From: JAVBLD01 sp031553705
Lineage (GTDB): Bacteria > Bacteroidota > Bacteroidia > Bacteroidales > Marinifilaceae
Length of the DNA: 36,617 nucleotides
Reading direction: 5' to 3'
Assembly: GCA_031553705.1 (NCBI GenBank)
Contig: JAVBLD010000035.1
Span: forward strand, 1-36,617
Shown: one piece after another, positions 1-7,634 of the stretch
Position numbering within the stretch: the stretch's first letter is position 1
Layout: each line of letters starts with the position of its first letter
Translations under genes and position numbers: made by a program
Notes under the pieces: generated by a model
What the model saw: only the letters and a program-made list of their open reading frames with translations
Databases searched by the model: none
What the model was told of the DNA's origin: nothing

Positions 1-139
1 AGAGATCTTCGAGTACATAGAAATCTGGTATAATAAAATCAGACGCCACAAAGCTCTGAATAATATGACAATAGATGAATTCTGGAAACTAAATGCAAAA
101 AGTGCTTAACTATTTGTGCGGATTTAGTTAGGAATTCCA
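1..139 (+). mobile_element. Right end of an IS3-family insertion sequence
   Basis: The first 109 bases encode the last 35 residues of an IS3-type transposase. The bases after its stop run to a TTCCA end at about 139. Read inward on the minus strand this end starts TGGAATTCC, which fits the TG...CA termini of IS3 elements. The left end lies outside the window, so the paired inverted repeat and the target duplication cannot be checked, and the exact boundary is inferred. The element points toward uvrA, whose start is about 80 bases beyond the end. Confidence 0.6.
2..109 (+). CDS. IS3-family transposase, C-terminal fragment
   Basis: This is the 3' end of an open frame that enters from outside the window and stops with TAA at 107-109. 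The residues include EIFEYIEIWYNKIRRHKAL, followed by an MTIDEFW motif. That matches the end of the rve integrase domain of IS3-family (OrfB) transposases, where a Y-N-x-x-R-x-H-x-x-L run follows the catalytic Glu. The DDE catalytic residues are upstream and not visible. The reading frame is intact as far as it can be seen, so the element may still be functional. Confidence 0.7.
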   Translation, partial: EIFEYIEIWYNKIRRHKALNNMTIDEFWKLNAKSA

Positions 140-163
140 AACACTTACTCTATTCTTCCGAAT

Positions 164-197
164 TTTGCCTATCTTTGCGAGATTCTCATTATCTTTG
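164..197 (+). promoter_or_regulatory. Probable uvrA promoter (Bacteroidetes type)
   Basis: Two exact -7 elements, TATCTTTG, lie at 170-177 and 190-197. A TTTG at 164-167 can serve as -33 for the second, with a 22-base spacer that is slightly long for the usual 19-21. The IS end at 139 is only about 25-30 bases upstream. The core promoter therefore seems to have survived the insertion, but anything further upstream was displaced. Confidence 0.5.
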
Positions 198-218
198 TAC
201 CCGATTTAACAGGTAAGG

Positions 219-2987
219 ATGGACAAGCAATATATAGATTTGAAGGGTGTACGGGTACACAATCTGAAAAATATCGATTTAAAGATTGGGTTGAATAAAT
301 TAATTGTCGTGACCGGAGTGTCCGGTAGTGGCAAGTCATCCTTAGCATTTGATACGTTATACGCTGAAGGACAACGTAGATATGTAGAGAGTCTTTCGGC
401 ATACGCCAGACAATTTCTGGGACGATTAAACAAGCCGGAATGCGATTATATAAAAGGGATCCCCCCTGCTGTTGCAATCGAACAAAGGGTAAATACATCC
501 AATCCACGTTCAACAGTCGGAACTTCCACTGAGATATACGATTACCTCAAATTACTGTATGCCCGTGCTGGTAAGACGATCTCTCCTGTTTCCGGTAAGG
601 AGGTAAAGCGGGATAATGTAGATGATATAAGTCGTTTTGTGCTGAAAGAGTTCGATGGAAAGCAAGCAGTCATTATGTCTAAACCGGAAGCTTTGCATCA
701 ACCGGAAACATTGGAACTTTTATTAAAACAAGGATTTACAAGGATAAAGTTTAATGAAAATTTTTTGAGAATCGAAGAGGTAATAAAGGGAAACGCCCCT
801 GTTAATCCTAATAATGATATTTATTTGGTAATAGACCGGATTCAGGTTAATCAGGAACGGGACACCGTTTCACGGTTATCCGAATCGATAGAGACGGCTC
901 TGTATGAAAGTAACGGAACTTGTTTTATTGAAGGAGACGGATGCATACAATCTTTTTCCAATCGTTTTGAAGCAGACGGGATTGTATTTGAAGTACCAAC
1001 GGTTAATACATTTAGTTTTAATTCTCCTGTCGGAGCCTGTCCTAAATGCGAGGGATATGGGCGGGTACTCGGTATTGATGAAGATCTGGTTATTCCGAAT
1101 AAATCGCTGAGTGTTTACGAAGAGGCGGTTATATGTTGGCGCGGGGAAGTCGTAGGCGAATGGAAGAACCAATTGGTAAAACATGCGCATAAAGTGAGCT
1201 TTCCGGTGCATACCCCCTATTTCGAATTGACTCCCGGTGAAAAGGAGTTATTGTGGAAAGGTTGTAAATATTTTGGTGGTATATACGATTTTTTTGAAGA
1301 ACTTGAGTCTAAAAAGTATAAAATCCAAAACCGTGTAATGATTGCACGTTATACAGGAAAGACCAGATGCCCTGTTTGTAATGGAACCCGGTTAAAGCCA
1401 GAAGCCGGTTATATCCGGATTAGCGGAAAACCGATTACCGAGTTGGTAGATATGCCTATCAGTGAATTGAAATTGTTTTTCGATTGCTTGGAACTAAACG
1501 AATACCAACGAACTGTGTCCGAAAGGATTTTGCCGGATATTAAAAACCGGTTAGAGTTTTTACTAGAAGTAGGCTTAGGTTATCTCACCTTGAACCGTCT
1601 ATCTTCATCACTTTCCGGTGGCGAATCGCAGCGAATAAACCTGGTTACTTCATTAGGGTCTGCTCTAGTGGGGTCATTGTATATTCTGGATGAACCGAGC
1701 ATAGGGTTGCATTCCCGTGATACGGAACAATTAATCGGGGTGTTGAAAAAACTTAGGGACCTCGATAATACGGTAATGGTCGTAGAACACGATGAAGATA
1801 TTATTAAGTCAGCCGATGAAATAATCGATATCGGCCCTTATGCAGGGAGATTGGGAGGAGAAGTGGTATTCCAGGGCAATATCTCAGCATTAAAAACGAC
1901 CCATACCCTCACGGCGGACTATATATATGGAAAACGTAAAATTGAAGTTCCGGTCAAAAGAAGAAAATCAACTTGCAAAATAGTATTGACGGGAGTCACC
2001 GAAAACAATCTGAAAAATCTGACAGTCCATTTTCCTTTACAGGTTATGACGGCTATTACAGGCGTAAGCGGTTCCGGTAAAAGCACACTCATTAAGATGG
2101 TTCTTGTACCGGCATTGAAGAAATGTTATGGAGATTACTCGGATCGTAGCGGTAGTTTCGACAAATTAACAGGTGATCTTCACGCGATTACCGGAGTAGA
2201 ATTTATAGACCAAAATTCGATCGGAAAATCTTCCCGTTCCAATCCGGCCACTTATATCAAAGTATGGGATGATATCCGTAAAATATTTGCAGATGAGAAG
2301 GCTGCCAAAATACAAGGGTTCAAGCCTTCCCATTTTTCATTCAATGTACCGGGCGGGCGTTGTGAAGAGTGCCAGGGAGAAGGAATCATAAAAGTGGAAA
2401 TGCAGTTTATGGCGGATGTCTATTTAGCCTGTGAGCACTGTAAAGGGAAACGTTTTAAAGAAGAGGTTCTGGAGGTAAAATATAAAGGAAAGGATATCTA
2501 TGATATTCTGGAAATGACCGTAAACCAGGCTATGGAGTTTTTTTCTGCCGGAAGTACCCACAGTGAAAAAAGTATCACCGAAAAACTCCAGAAATTATCG
2601 GATGTCGGTTTAGGATATGTAAAACTCGGACAAGCGTCGAGTACATTGAGTGGTGGCGAAAGCCAGCGTGTAAAGTTAGCATATCATCTTAGCCTTGAAA
2701 ATGCAACTCCAACTTTGTTTGTATTTGACGAACCTACCACCGGTTTGCACTTTCACGATATCCATAAACTGATGGACTCGCTTAATGCCCTGATTGATCG
2801 TGGACATTCGGTACTTATTATCGAACACAATATGGATGTGATCAAATGTGCTGACCATATTATCGATTTAGGGCCGGAAGGTGGTAACGAAGGAGGTCAT
2901 ATTGTATTTGAAGGTACTCCTGAAGAGCTAATAAAGTGTAAGCAATCCTATACAAGTAAATATTTAAGAGGAAAAATTTTGCAATAA
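219..2987 (+). CDS. uvrA: UvrA-family excinuclease ATPase
   Basis: Excinuclease ABC subunit A, the damage-sensing ATPase of nucleotide excision repair, working with UvrB and UvrC in the cytoplasm. The 922 residues carry two ABC modules. Walker A GVSGSGKSS is at about 33 and the second GVSGSGKST near 615. Signatures LSGGESQR are near 466 and 811, with Walker B motifs LDEPSIGLH and FDEPTTGLH after them. The C-terminal zinc module is intact (CEEC near 714, CEHC near 738). The first zinc module is not: only the downstream pair CPKC (274-277) is present, and the upstream CxxC normally about 20 residues earlier is absent. This suggests a UvrA paralog rather than the canonical copy. It is slightly shorter than E. 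coli UvrA (940). pyrK follows after 32 bases. Confidence 0.9.
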   Translation: MDKQYIDLKGVRVHNLKNIDLKIGLNKLIVVTGVSGSGKSSLAFDTLYAEGQRRYVESLSAYARQFLGRLNKPECDYIKGIPPAVAIEQRVNTSNPRSTVGTSTEIYDYLKLLYARAGKTISPVSGKEVKRDNVDDISRFVLKEFDGKQAVIMSKPEALHQPETLELLLKQGFTRIKFNENFLRIEEVIKGNAPVNPNNDIYLVIDRIQVNQERDTVSRLSESIETALYESNGTCFIEGDGCIQSFSNRFEADGIVFEVPTVNTFSFNSPVGACPKCEGYGRVLGIDEDLVIPNKSLSVYEEAVICWRGEVVGEWKNQLVKHAHKVSFPVHTPYFELTPGEKELLWKGCKYFGGIYDFFEELESKKYKIQNRVMIARYTGKTRCPVCNGTRLKPEAGYIRISGKPITELVDMPISELKLFFDCLELNEYQRTVSERILPDIKNRLEFLLEVGLGYLTLNRLSSSLSGGESQRINLVTSLGSALVGSLYILDEPSIGLHSRDTEQLIGVLKKLRDLDNTVMVVEHDEDIIKSADEIIDIGPYAGRLGGEVVFQGNISALKTTHTLTADYIYGKRKIEVPVKRRKSTCKIVLTGVTENNLKNLTVHFPLQVMTAITGVSGSGKSTLIKMVLVPALKKCYGDYSDRSGSFDKLTGDLHAITGVEFIDQNSIGKSSRSNPATYIKVWDDIRKIFADEKAAKIQGFKPSHFSFNVPGGRCEECQGEGIIKVEMQFMADVYLACEHCKGKRFKEEVLEVKYKGKDIYDILEMTVNQAMEFFSAGSTHSEKSITEKLQKLSDVGLGYVKLGQASSTLSGGESQRVKLAYHLSLENATPTLFVFDEPTTGLHFHDIHKLMDSLNALIDRGHSVLIIEHNMDVIKCADHIIDLGPEGGNEGGHIVFEGTPEELIKCKQSYTSKYLRGKILQ

Positions 2988-3019
2988 AAATAAGGAAAAT
3001 AAACCAAGCATCTTTTTAA

Positions 3020-3781
3020 ATGAAGCAAATAATTGATTTTATCATAAAAGAGAACAGGCAGCTTAACTGCAATATGTTTCTGTTGGTCTTATATTCGGAA
3101 TATCTTCCGGAAATAAAAGCCGGCCAATTTGTAAATATAAAAGTGGAGAACTCTCCGGCAACTTTTCTTCGACGCCCGATTTCAGTACATAATGTGGACC
3201 CGAAGAACGGTTTACTCTACCTGCTGATCAAAACAGCAGGAGCAGGAACTCAAAAATTGGCCGAATGTATACCTGGCGATCGATTAAATATCGTGATTCC
3301 TCTCGGAAATGGATTCTCTTCCCCTTTTTCAGGACAATGCTTGCTTGTCGGAGGAGGTGTCGGTATCGCTCCGATGCTTCATTTGTCCAAAGAATTAAAA
3401 TCAAAAGGAATCACCCCTACTCTCTTAATCGGTGTAAAATCGAAAGAAGATATTATTTTAAAAGAAGAGTTCGAGAAATATGCTATAGTATACCATACAA
3501 CTGAAGATGGTTCCTATGGGGAAAAAGGGTATCCTACCCAGCACTCCATATTGAAGAATAGATTCGATCATATTTTTTGTTGTGGCCCTGAACCGATGAT
3601 GAAAGCAGTTGCTAGGTATGCATATGCGAATAATATTGATTGTGAAGTATCTCTTGAAAATATGATGGCTTGCGGATTTGGTGTTTGTCTCTGTTGTGTG
3701 AACGACACCAAAGAAGGGAATAAATGTGTATGTACAGAAGGTCCTGTTTTTAATATAAAAGATTTAAAATGGCAGATTTAA
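3020..3781 (+). CDS. pyrK: Dihydroorotate dehydrogenase B, electron transfer subunit
   Basis: PyrK passes electrons from the PyrD FMN through FAD and a 2Fe-2S cluster to NAD+ in pyrimidine synthesis. The 253-residue length is typical. The N-terminal half is a ferredoxin-reductase-like FAD domain with the FLRRPISVHNV flavin-binding run near residue 50. A nucleotide-binding GGGVGIAPM motif is near 112. The C-terminus has the cysteine cluster ACGFGVCLCCVN plus a later KCVCTEG that holds the 2Fe-2S centre. The 3' end overlaps pyrD by 13 bases, implying translational coupling, and the two subunits form one heterotetrameric enzyme. Confidence 0.93.
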   Translation: MKQIIDFIIKENRQLNCNMFLLVLYSEYLPEIKAGQFVNIKVENSPATFLRRPISVHNVDPKNGLLYLLIKTAGAGTQKLAECIPGDRLNIVIPLGNGFSSPFSGQCLLVGGGVGIAPMLHLSKELKSKGITPTLLIGVKSKEDIILKEEFEKYAIVYHTTEDGSYGEKGYPTQHSILKNRFDHIFCCGPEPMMKAVARYAYANNIDCEVSLENMMACGFGVCLCCVNDTKEGNKCVCTEGPVFNIKDLKWQI

Positions 3782-4683
3782 GTGTAAATATAAATGGTCT
3801 GGAATTAAAGAATCCGGTCTTAACAGCCTCCGGAACTTTTGGATATGGAACTGAATTTCAAGATTTTATTAATCTTGAACAATTAGGTGGTTTTATTGTA
3901 AAAGGTACGACACTTTATCACCGTGAAGGCAATCCTTATCCGCGTATGGCAGAAACTCCTTCGGGCATGCTTAACGCTGTGGGGCTGCAAAATAAAGGGG
4001 TTGATTATTTTATAGAACATATCTATCCTGAGATTAAAGGAATAAATACGAATGTCATTGTAAATGTTTCAGGGTCTACTATCCCTGATTATACTGAAAC
4101 AGCAAGAAAAATTAATCTTCTTGAAAACATCCCGGCTATTGAATTGAATATTTCCTGTCCTAATGTAAAAGAGGGAGGTATGGCATTTGGAACCAGTTGT
4201 ATGGCAGCGACAAAAGTGGTAAAAGAGGTCAGAAAGGTGTATAAAAAACATCTGATGGTGAAATTATCTCCCAATGTAACCAACATACAGGAAATTGCTT
4301 TAGCAGTGGAAGCTGAAGGAGCCGACTCCATTTCATTGATCAATACGTTAATGGGAATGGCCATTGACATTAACAGCCGTAAACCGGTGTTAAGTACTAT
4401 TACCGGTGGCCTTAGCGGCCCATGTATAAAGCCGATAGCATTAAGAATGGTGTGGCAGGTAGCCAAGGTCGTAAAGGTTCCGGTTATCGGACTTGGTGGA
4501 ATTATGAGTGCAGAAGATGCTATCGAATTCTTATTGGCAGGAGCCTCTGCCGTACAAATCGGTACGGCAAATTTTATCGATCCTACAATCACAATTAAAG
4601 TGATCGAGGGAATAAACCGTTATTTGGATATAAACAGTTTCAGTTCTGTAAAGGAATTAACAGGAGGAATGATTGTAAATTAA
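3769..4683 (+). CDS. pyrD: Dihydroorotate dehydrogenase B, catalytic subunit
   Basis: Class 1B dihydroorotate dehydrogenase, oxidising dihydroorotate to orotate with FMN. The 304 residues form one TIM-barrel. The N-terminal LKNPVLTASGTFGYG, the ELNISCPNV segment with the class-1 catalytic Cys, and the C-terminal phosphate-binding region VIGLGGIMSAEDA...GASAVQIGTA are all present. The adjacent pyrK confirms the NAD-linked class 1B assignment. The stop codon overlaps that of the convergent XRE regulator gene by four bases, so there is no room for a dedicated terminator between them. Confidence 0.94.
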   Translation: MADLSVNINGLELKNPVLTASGTFGYGTEFQDFINLEQLGGFIVKGTTLYHREGNPYPRMAETPSGMLNAVGLQNKGVDYFIEHIYPEIKGINTNVIVNVSGSTIPDYTETARKINLLENIPAIELNISCPNVKEGGMAFGTSCMAATKVVKEVRKVYKKHLMVKLSPNVTNIQEIALAVEAEGADSISLINTLMGMAIDINSRKPVLSTITGGLSGPCIKPIALRMVWQVAKVVKVPVIGLGGIMSAEDAIEFLLAGASAVQIGTANFIDPTITIKVIEGINRYLDINSFSSVKELTGGMIVN

Positions 4684-5096
4684 GGATTTGTATAATCTTC
4701 AAAACTTCCATCGCTGAAAAATAAAACAATTCTTTTAATTGTTTTGCCGGTAGGGATGATTACCGGAGTAATCGGTGATGGAATTTCTTTTTCAGGCTCT
4801 GTTTTCTTTTCCCGGGCCGGAATCCGGGTGTCATCATCAAATAAAGTCTGTTGTATCGGCGGCTTCGGTATATTAAGAGGCTGATCCGTGTTATGTATTT
4901 CCCCTTTTCCAGTAATTAGCCAATTTAGATTAATATCCGGAAAAGCCTGCCCGATTTTATCCAATACTTCAAATCCAGGTCTACGTCGTCCGTTTAACAA
5001 ATGAGATACGGCTGATGCATCAATTCCTATCAGCTTTGCTATCTTCTGAGCGGTAAGACCTTTTTCTTCCAAAATCAGTTTAAATCGATCTTGCAT
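4680..5096 (-). CDS. XRE-family helix-turn-helix regulator
   Basis: A 138-residue DNA-binding protein. Residues 1-62 form a Cro/CI-type HTH: LTAQKIAKLIGIDASAVSHL contains the two helices, followed by LNGRRRPGFEVLDKIGQAFP and NLNWLITGKGE. The middle (about 65-110) is a Pro/Glu-rich linker. The last 25 residues (KTIKRIVLFFSDGSFEDY) look like a small beta domain, possibly for ligand binding or dimerisation. The start is supported by a -33/-7 promoter on this strand just upstream. That promoter lies inside the first of several TTACA-TGTAA palindromes, so autoregulation is likely by inference. The regulated pathway is unknown; the divergent aminopeptidase gene is the obvious candidate. Confidence 0.85.
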   Translation of the reverse strand: MQDRFKLILEEKGLTAQKIAKLIGIDASAVSHLLNGRRRPGFEVLDKIGQAFPDINLNWLITGKGEIHNTDQPLNIPKPPIQQTLFDDDTRIPAREKKTEPEKEIPSPITPVIIPTGKTIKRIVLFFSDGSFEDYTNP

Positions 5097-5111
5097 ATAG
5101 TCATATATTTA

Positions 5112-5125
5112 GTTACAAATGTAAC
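5112..5125. promoter_or_regulatory. TTACAAATGTAA operator copy 1
   Basis: Palindrome GTTACAAATGTAAC. On the minus strand it contains TACATTTG, a perfect Bacteroidetes -7 element for the XRE gene. A bound repressor would therefore block its own promoter. That the XRE protein is the binder is inferred. Confidence 0.6.
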
Positions 5126-5147
5126 AAATATATGTAAACCATCCAAA
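5116..5147 (-). promoter_or_regulatory. Promoter of the XRE regulator gene
   Basis: On the minus strand TTTG (complement of 5144-5147) is followed after 20 bases by TACATTTG (complement of 5116-5123). This is an exact match to the -33/-7 consensus. The -7 lies within operator copy 1 and the -33 touches copy 2. An alternative -7, TATATTTG, is the complement of 5125-5132. The predicted leader is only about 12-21 bases. Confidence 0.6.
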
Positions 5148-5160
5148 TTACAAATGTAAT
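5147..5160. promoter_or_regulatory. TTACAAATGTAA operator copy 2
   Basis: Palindrome ATTACAAATGTAAT, with its centre 35 bases from copy 1 and 22 bases from copy 3. The 12-base core is identical in all three. It abuts the -33 element of the XRE promoter. Confidence 0.6.
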
Positions 5161-5161
5161 T

Positions 5162-5189
5162 GATATTAGTTACAAATGTAACTAATATC
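5162..5189. promoter_or_regulatory. Extended palindrome, operator copy 3
   Basis: A 28-base palindrome with perfect 13-base arms (GATATTAGTTACA and its complement) around a two-base centre. The TTACAAATGTAA core sits at 5170-5181. It is the longest and most symmetric copy, so it is probably the highest-affinity site if these are operators. Confidence 0.6.
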
Positions 5190-5404
5190 AGCAGGCATAA
5201 AATATAACTACAGCTATATTGCTGATTTATAGCTACATTATTAATATTTTCAGTATGAATTCAGTATAACTTGCTGATTTTTAAAATTATAAATACTAAA
5301 GACACTCATTTAATAGTATATTTTCATATAAACTATTTGTTTAATAATCATATGTAGTTAATTGATTATAATAGTGTTAGTGTTGAATATTAACAGTAAG
5401 TAAA

Positions 5405-5432
5405 CGATTTTAGATTCTCAAAAGTAAAATCG
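5405..5432. other. Hairpin, 8-bp arms, 12-base loop
   Basis: CGATTTTA at 5405-5412 pairs with TAAAATCG at 5425-5432. With one bulge, three more pairs form outside (AAA at 5402-5404 with TTT at 5434-5436). On the plus strand it is followed by an AT-rich stretch, so it could end a short transcript, but none is evident. Function is unknown. Confidence 0.4.
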
Positions 5433-5507
5433 CTTTATTTCACTTAAACTTAAACTTTGCGGTATGTGATTAAAATGCTAATAATTAATGACTTAAATTC
5501 ACTTCAT

Positions 5508-5543
5508 TAATAGATGTGAAAAACTATTTTGTCACATCTATTA
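5508..5543. other. Perfect 12-bp inverted repeat, 12-base loop
   Basis: TAATAGATGTGA (5508-5519) and TCACATCTATTA (5532-5543) are exact reverse complements around a 12-base AT-rich loop. The right arm overlaps operator copy 4 by four bases. This is much longer than the chance hairpins nearby. It could be a protein site, a cruciform or a small-RNA stem; the sequence does not decide. Confidence 0.5.
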
Positions 5544-5553
5544 CAAGTGTAAC
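5540..5553. promoter_or_regulatory. TTACA-AG-TGTAA operator copy 4
   Basis: ATTACAAGTGTAAC differs from copies 1-3 only in the centre. It lies on the aminopeptidase side, about 100 bases upstream of that promoter, and overlaps the 12-bp inverted repeat. Confidence 0.5.
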
Positions 5554-5576
5554 TAATGCTTTGTGGTTACTCGTGC

Positions 5577-5590
5577 ATTACATCTGTAAC
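5577..5590. promoter_or_regulatory. TTACA-TC-TGTAA operator copy 5
   Basis: ATTACATCTGTAAC, with a different two-base centre but identical half-sites. GGTTAC at 5565-5570 and GTAACC at 5586-5591 also form a wider inverted repeat around it. Confidence 0.5.
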
Positions 5591-5623
5591 CTAACAATGA
5601 CAGAATAAGCTCGCTTTTCGACG

Positions 5624-5636
5624 TTACAATCTGTAA
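5624..5636. promoter_or_regulatory. TTACA-ATC-TGTAA degenerate operator copy 6
   Basis: The half-sites are the same but the centre has three bases instead of two. It ends 13 bases before the -33 element of the aminopeptidase promoter, close enough to influence it. Confidence 0.35.
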
Positions 5637-5649
5637 AGTCTTAAATTAT

Positions 5650-5680
5650 TTTGTAAAATCATCAGGTTTTCTTATTTTTG
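5650..5680 (+). promoter_or_regulatory. Promoter of the Xaa-Pro aminopeptidase gene
   Basis: TTTG at 5650-5653 and TATTTTTG at 5673-5680 are separated by 19 bases, an exact fit to the Bacteroidetes -33/-7 consensus. Transcription would start near 5687, giving a leader of about 16 bases before the ATG at 5703. Confidence 0.7.
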
Positions 5681-5702
5681 GTCAAAATAAAATTATCTGG
5701 CT

Positions 5703-7484
5703 ATGACAGTAAATCAAAAAATTTCTGCGTTAAGAGCTATCATGGAACGGGATGGCTTGGATGCTTATATTGTGTCCGGAACGGATCCTCATAATAGTGA
5801 ATATTTACCTGCCGCATGGAAGCAGCGGGAATGGATTTCCGGCTTTACCGGCTCTTTCGGAACGGTTGTCGTGACAAGAGAACATGCTGGTTTATGGACT
5901 GATACCAGGTATTTTATTCAGGCACAAAAACAATTGGCCGGAACGGAGATCCAAATGCATAAACTTAGAGTGCCCGGAGCGATAGATTATCCGGAATGGC
6001 TGGCAGGTCATTTAGCCGAAGGAGCTAAGGTGGGTTTTGATGATTTTTGCATGACTGTAAGCCAGGTAAAAGATTTACGCCATCTGCTTTCTGCCAAAAA
6101 CATTAAAATGATAGAAAAGAATGCTATTATTGGAGAAATATGGCTGGATCGTCCAGCATTACCGGAAACTCCCCTATTTCTATTGGATGCCCAGATTGCC
6201 GGACGTTCGGCTGCAGAGAAAATAGTTTCTGTCCGCCAACATCTTCAACATCATCAAGTAGACTATATTTTGTTTAGTTGTCTGGATGAAATTGCCTGGC
6301 TGTATAATATACGGTGTCATGATATACCTTATAACCCGGTGGCAATCAGCTACGCCGTAATTAGCAGAAACCGGGCTTACCTATTTATAAAGGAGGTAAA
6401 GGTACTATCGGAGGTTAAACAGTCTCTTTATCATGGGGGTATTGAAATATTGGATTACCATCATTTGCTTCTGTTTTTAAACGAACAAGACAAATCGAGC
6501 TGCTTCTGGCTGGATGCCAATACAATCAATTATGCTATTTATGAAAGCGTTAAGGAAAGATTTCATCTATTTACAAAGCCATCTCCGATAATCTTAGAAA
6601 AAGCGATTAAAAATCAGAAAGAGGTCGATGGTTTTAGAGAAGCTTATTTGAAGGACGGAGTCGCTTTAACTAAGTTCTTCTATTGGTTGACTCATAACAT
6701 AGGCAGTTCCGAAGAGCTTTCGGAAGTGACTGTTGCAGACCAGCTGACGGAACTACGAGCCGAAAATAGCGATTATATATCGGATAGTTTCCACCCTATC
6801 TCGGCTTATGGGGAAAATGCGGCATTACCGCACTATACTGCCGTGCGTGATAATGATTCGATATTGAAAGCCAAAGGTTTATACCTGATCGATTCCGGGG
6901 CGCAATATGTTCACGGAACTACGGACATTACCCGCACGATAGCGCTTGGCGAGTTAAGTGGCCTGGAAAAAGAGGACTATACCCTGGTTTTGAAAGGAAT
7001 GATCGCTTTGAGTAAATTGACTTTTCCCAAAGGTACCAAAGGATGTAACCTTGATATTATCGCAAGACAGTATTTATGGCAAAAATTGCGTAATTACGGA
7101 CATGGCACCGGACATGGTGTCGGTTTTTTCCTTAATGTGCATGAAGGTCCGCAGGCAATCCGGCAGGAATTGAAGGATCAGGAAATTTTACCCGGGATGG
7201 TCACTTCCAACGAACCGGGAATGTACCGTGAAGGATCGCATGGAGTACGGCATGAAAATATGATCGTATGTAAACATATTGCTTCGAATGAATTTGGAGA
7301 GTGGTATGGATTCGAAACATTAACTCTTTGTTACTTCGACACTACGGCATTATTACCTGAATTATTGGATCAAGAGGAAAAAAGCTGGTTAAACAATTAC
7401 CATCGAACGGTCTATGATAAAATCTCTCCTTTTCTGACGCTAGAGGAGGCAAAGTGGTTAAAGACAAAGACTTCGCCTTTATGA
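5703..7484 (+). CDS. Xaa-Pro aminopeptidase (aminopeptidase P, family M24B)
   Basis: A cytoplasmic metallopeptidase that removes N-terminal residues preceding proline. The 593 residues match the long, three-domain form. Two creatinase-like N-terminal domains span about 1-310, followed by the pita-bread catalytic domain. All five dinuclear metal ligands are visible: Asp of LIDSGAQY (about 397), Asp of TTDITRT (about 408), His of GHGTGHGVG (about 470), Glu of SNEPGMY (about 504) and Glu of VRHENMIV (about 518). No signal peptide is seen. The gene stands alone behind its own promoter and faces the XRE regulator across an operator-rich region. Regulation by that protein is an inference. Confidence 0.92.
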   Translation: MTVNQKISALRAIMERDGLDAYIVSGTDPHNSEYLPAAWKQREWISGFTGSFGTVVVTREHAGLWTDTRYFIQAQKQLAGTEIQMHKLRVPGAIDYPEWLAGHLAEGAKVGFDDFCMTVSQVKDLRHLLSAKNIKMIEKNAIIGEIWLDRPALPETPLFLLDAQIAGRSAAEKIVSVRQHLQHHQVDYILFSCLDEIAWLYNIRCHDIPYNPVAISYAVISRNRAYLFIKEVKVLSEVKQSLYHGGIEILDYHHLLLFLNEQDKSSCFWLDANTINYAIYESVKERFHLFTKPSPIILEKAIKNQKEVDGFREAYLKDGVALTKFFYWLTHNIGSSEELSEVTVADQLTELRAENSDYISDSFHPISAYGENAALPHYTAVRDNDSILKAKGLYLIDSGAQYVHGTTDITRTIALGELSGLEKEDYTLVLKGMIALSKLTFPKGTKGCNLDIIARQYLWQKLRNYGHGTGHGVGFFLNVHEGPQAIRQELKDQEILPGMVTSNEPGMYREGSHGVRHENMIVCKHIASNEFGEWYGFETLTLCYFDTTALLPELLDQEEKSWLNNYHRTVYDKISPFLTLEEAKWLKTKTSPL

Positions 7485-7634
7485 CACAAAGCACATGAAA
7501 ATAAACGTTCTAAATTTTTCTATTAAACTGTAAGAGCTATTGGAAATAAAAGGCAGAGAAAAAAACAATATCGAAATATCTCTGTTTTCAGAAAGATGTT
7601 TTGATAAGCTTTTTGTGTAACGGAATAATCTCGA

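Larger units (their letters stand above)
5097..5702. promoter_or_regulatory. Divergent regulatory region with repeated palindromes and hairpins
   Basis: These 606 very AT-rich bases between the XRE regulator and the aminopeptidase have no credible gene. They hold three identical TTACAAATGTAA palindromes near the regulator (5112-5182) and three related ones near the aminopeptidase (5540-5636). An 8-bp-arm hairpin lies at 5405-5432 and a 12-bp-arm inverted repeat at 5508-5543. Each end carries a Bacteroidetes-type promoter facing outward. The middle, about 5190-5400, shows only weak short inverted repeats, for example AGCTATA/TATAGCT near 5210-5245. Confidence 0.7.

Noticed and set aside
4089..4592. 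A 167-codon minus-strand frame inside pyrD.
   Set aside because: It is the antisense shadow of a strongly conserved coding gene.
7555..7590. A hairpin between the aminopeptidase gene and the small membrane protein gene as a terminator.
   Set aside because: The stem is only about five to six pairs and AT-rich; it is too weak to call.
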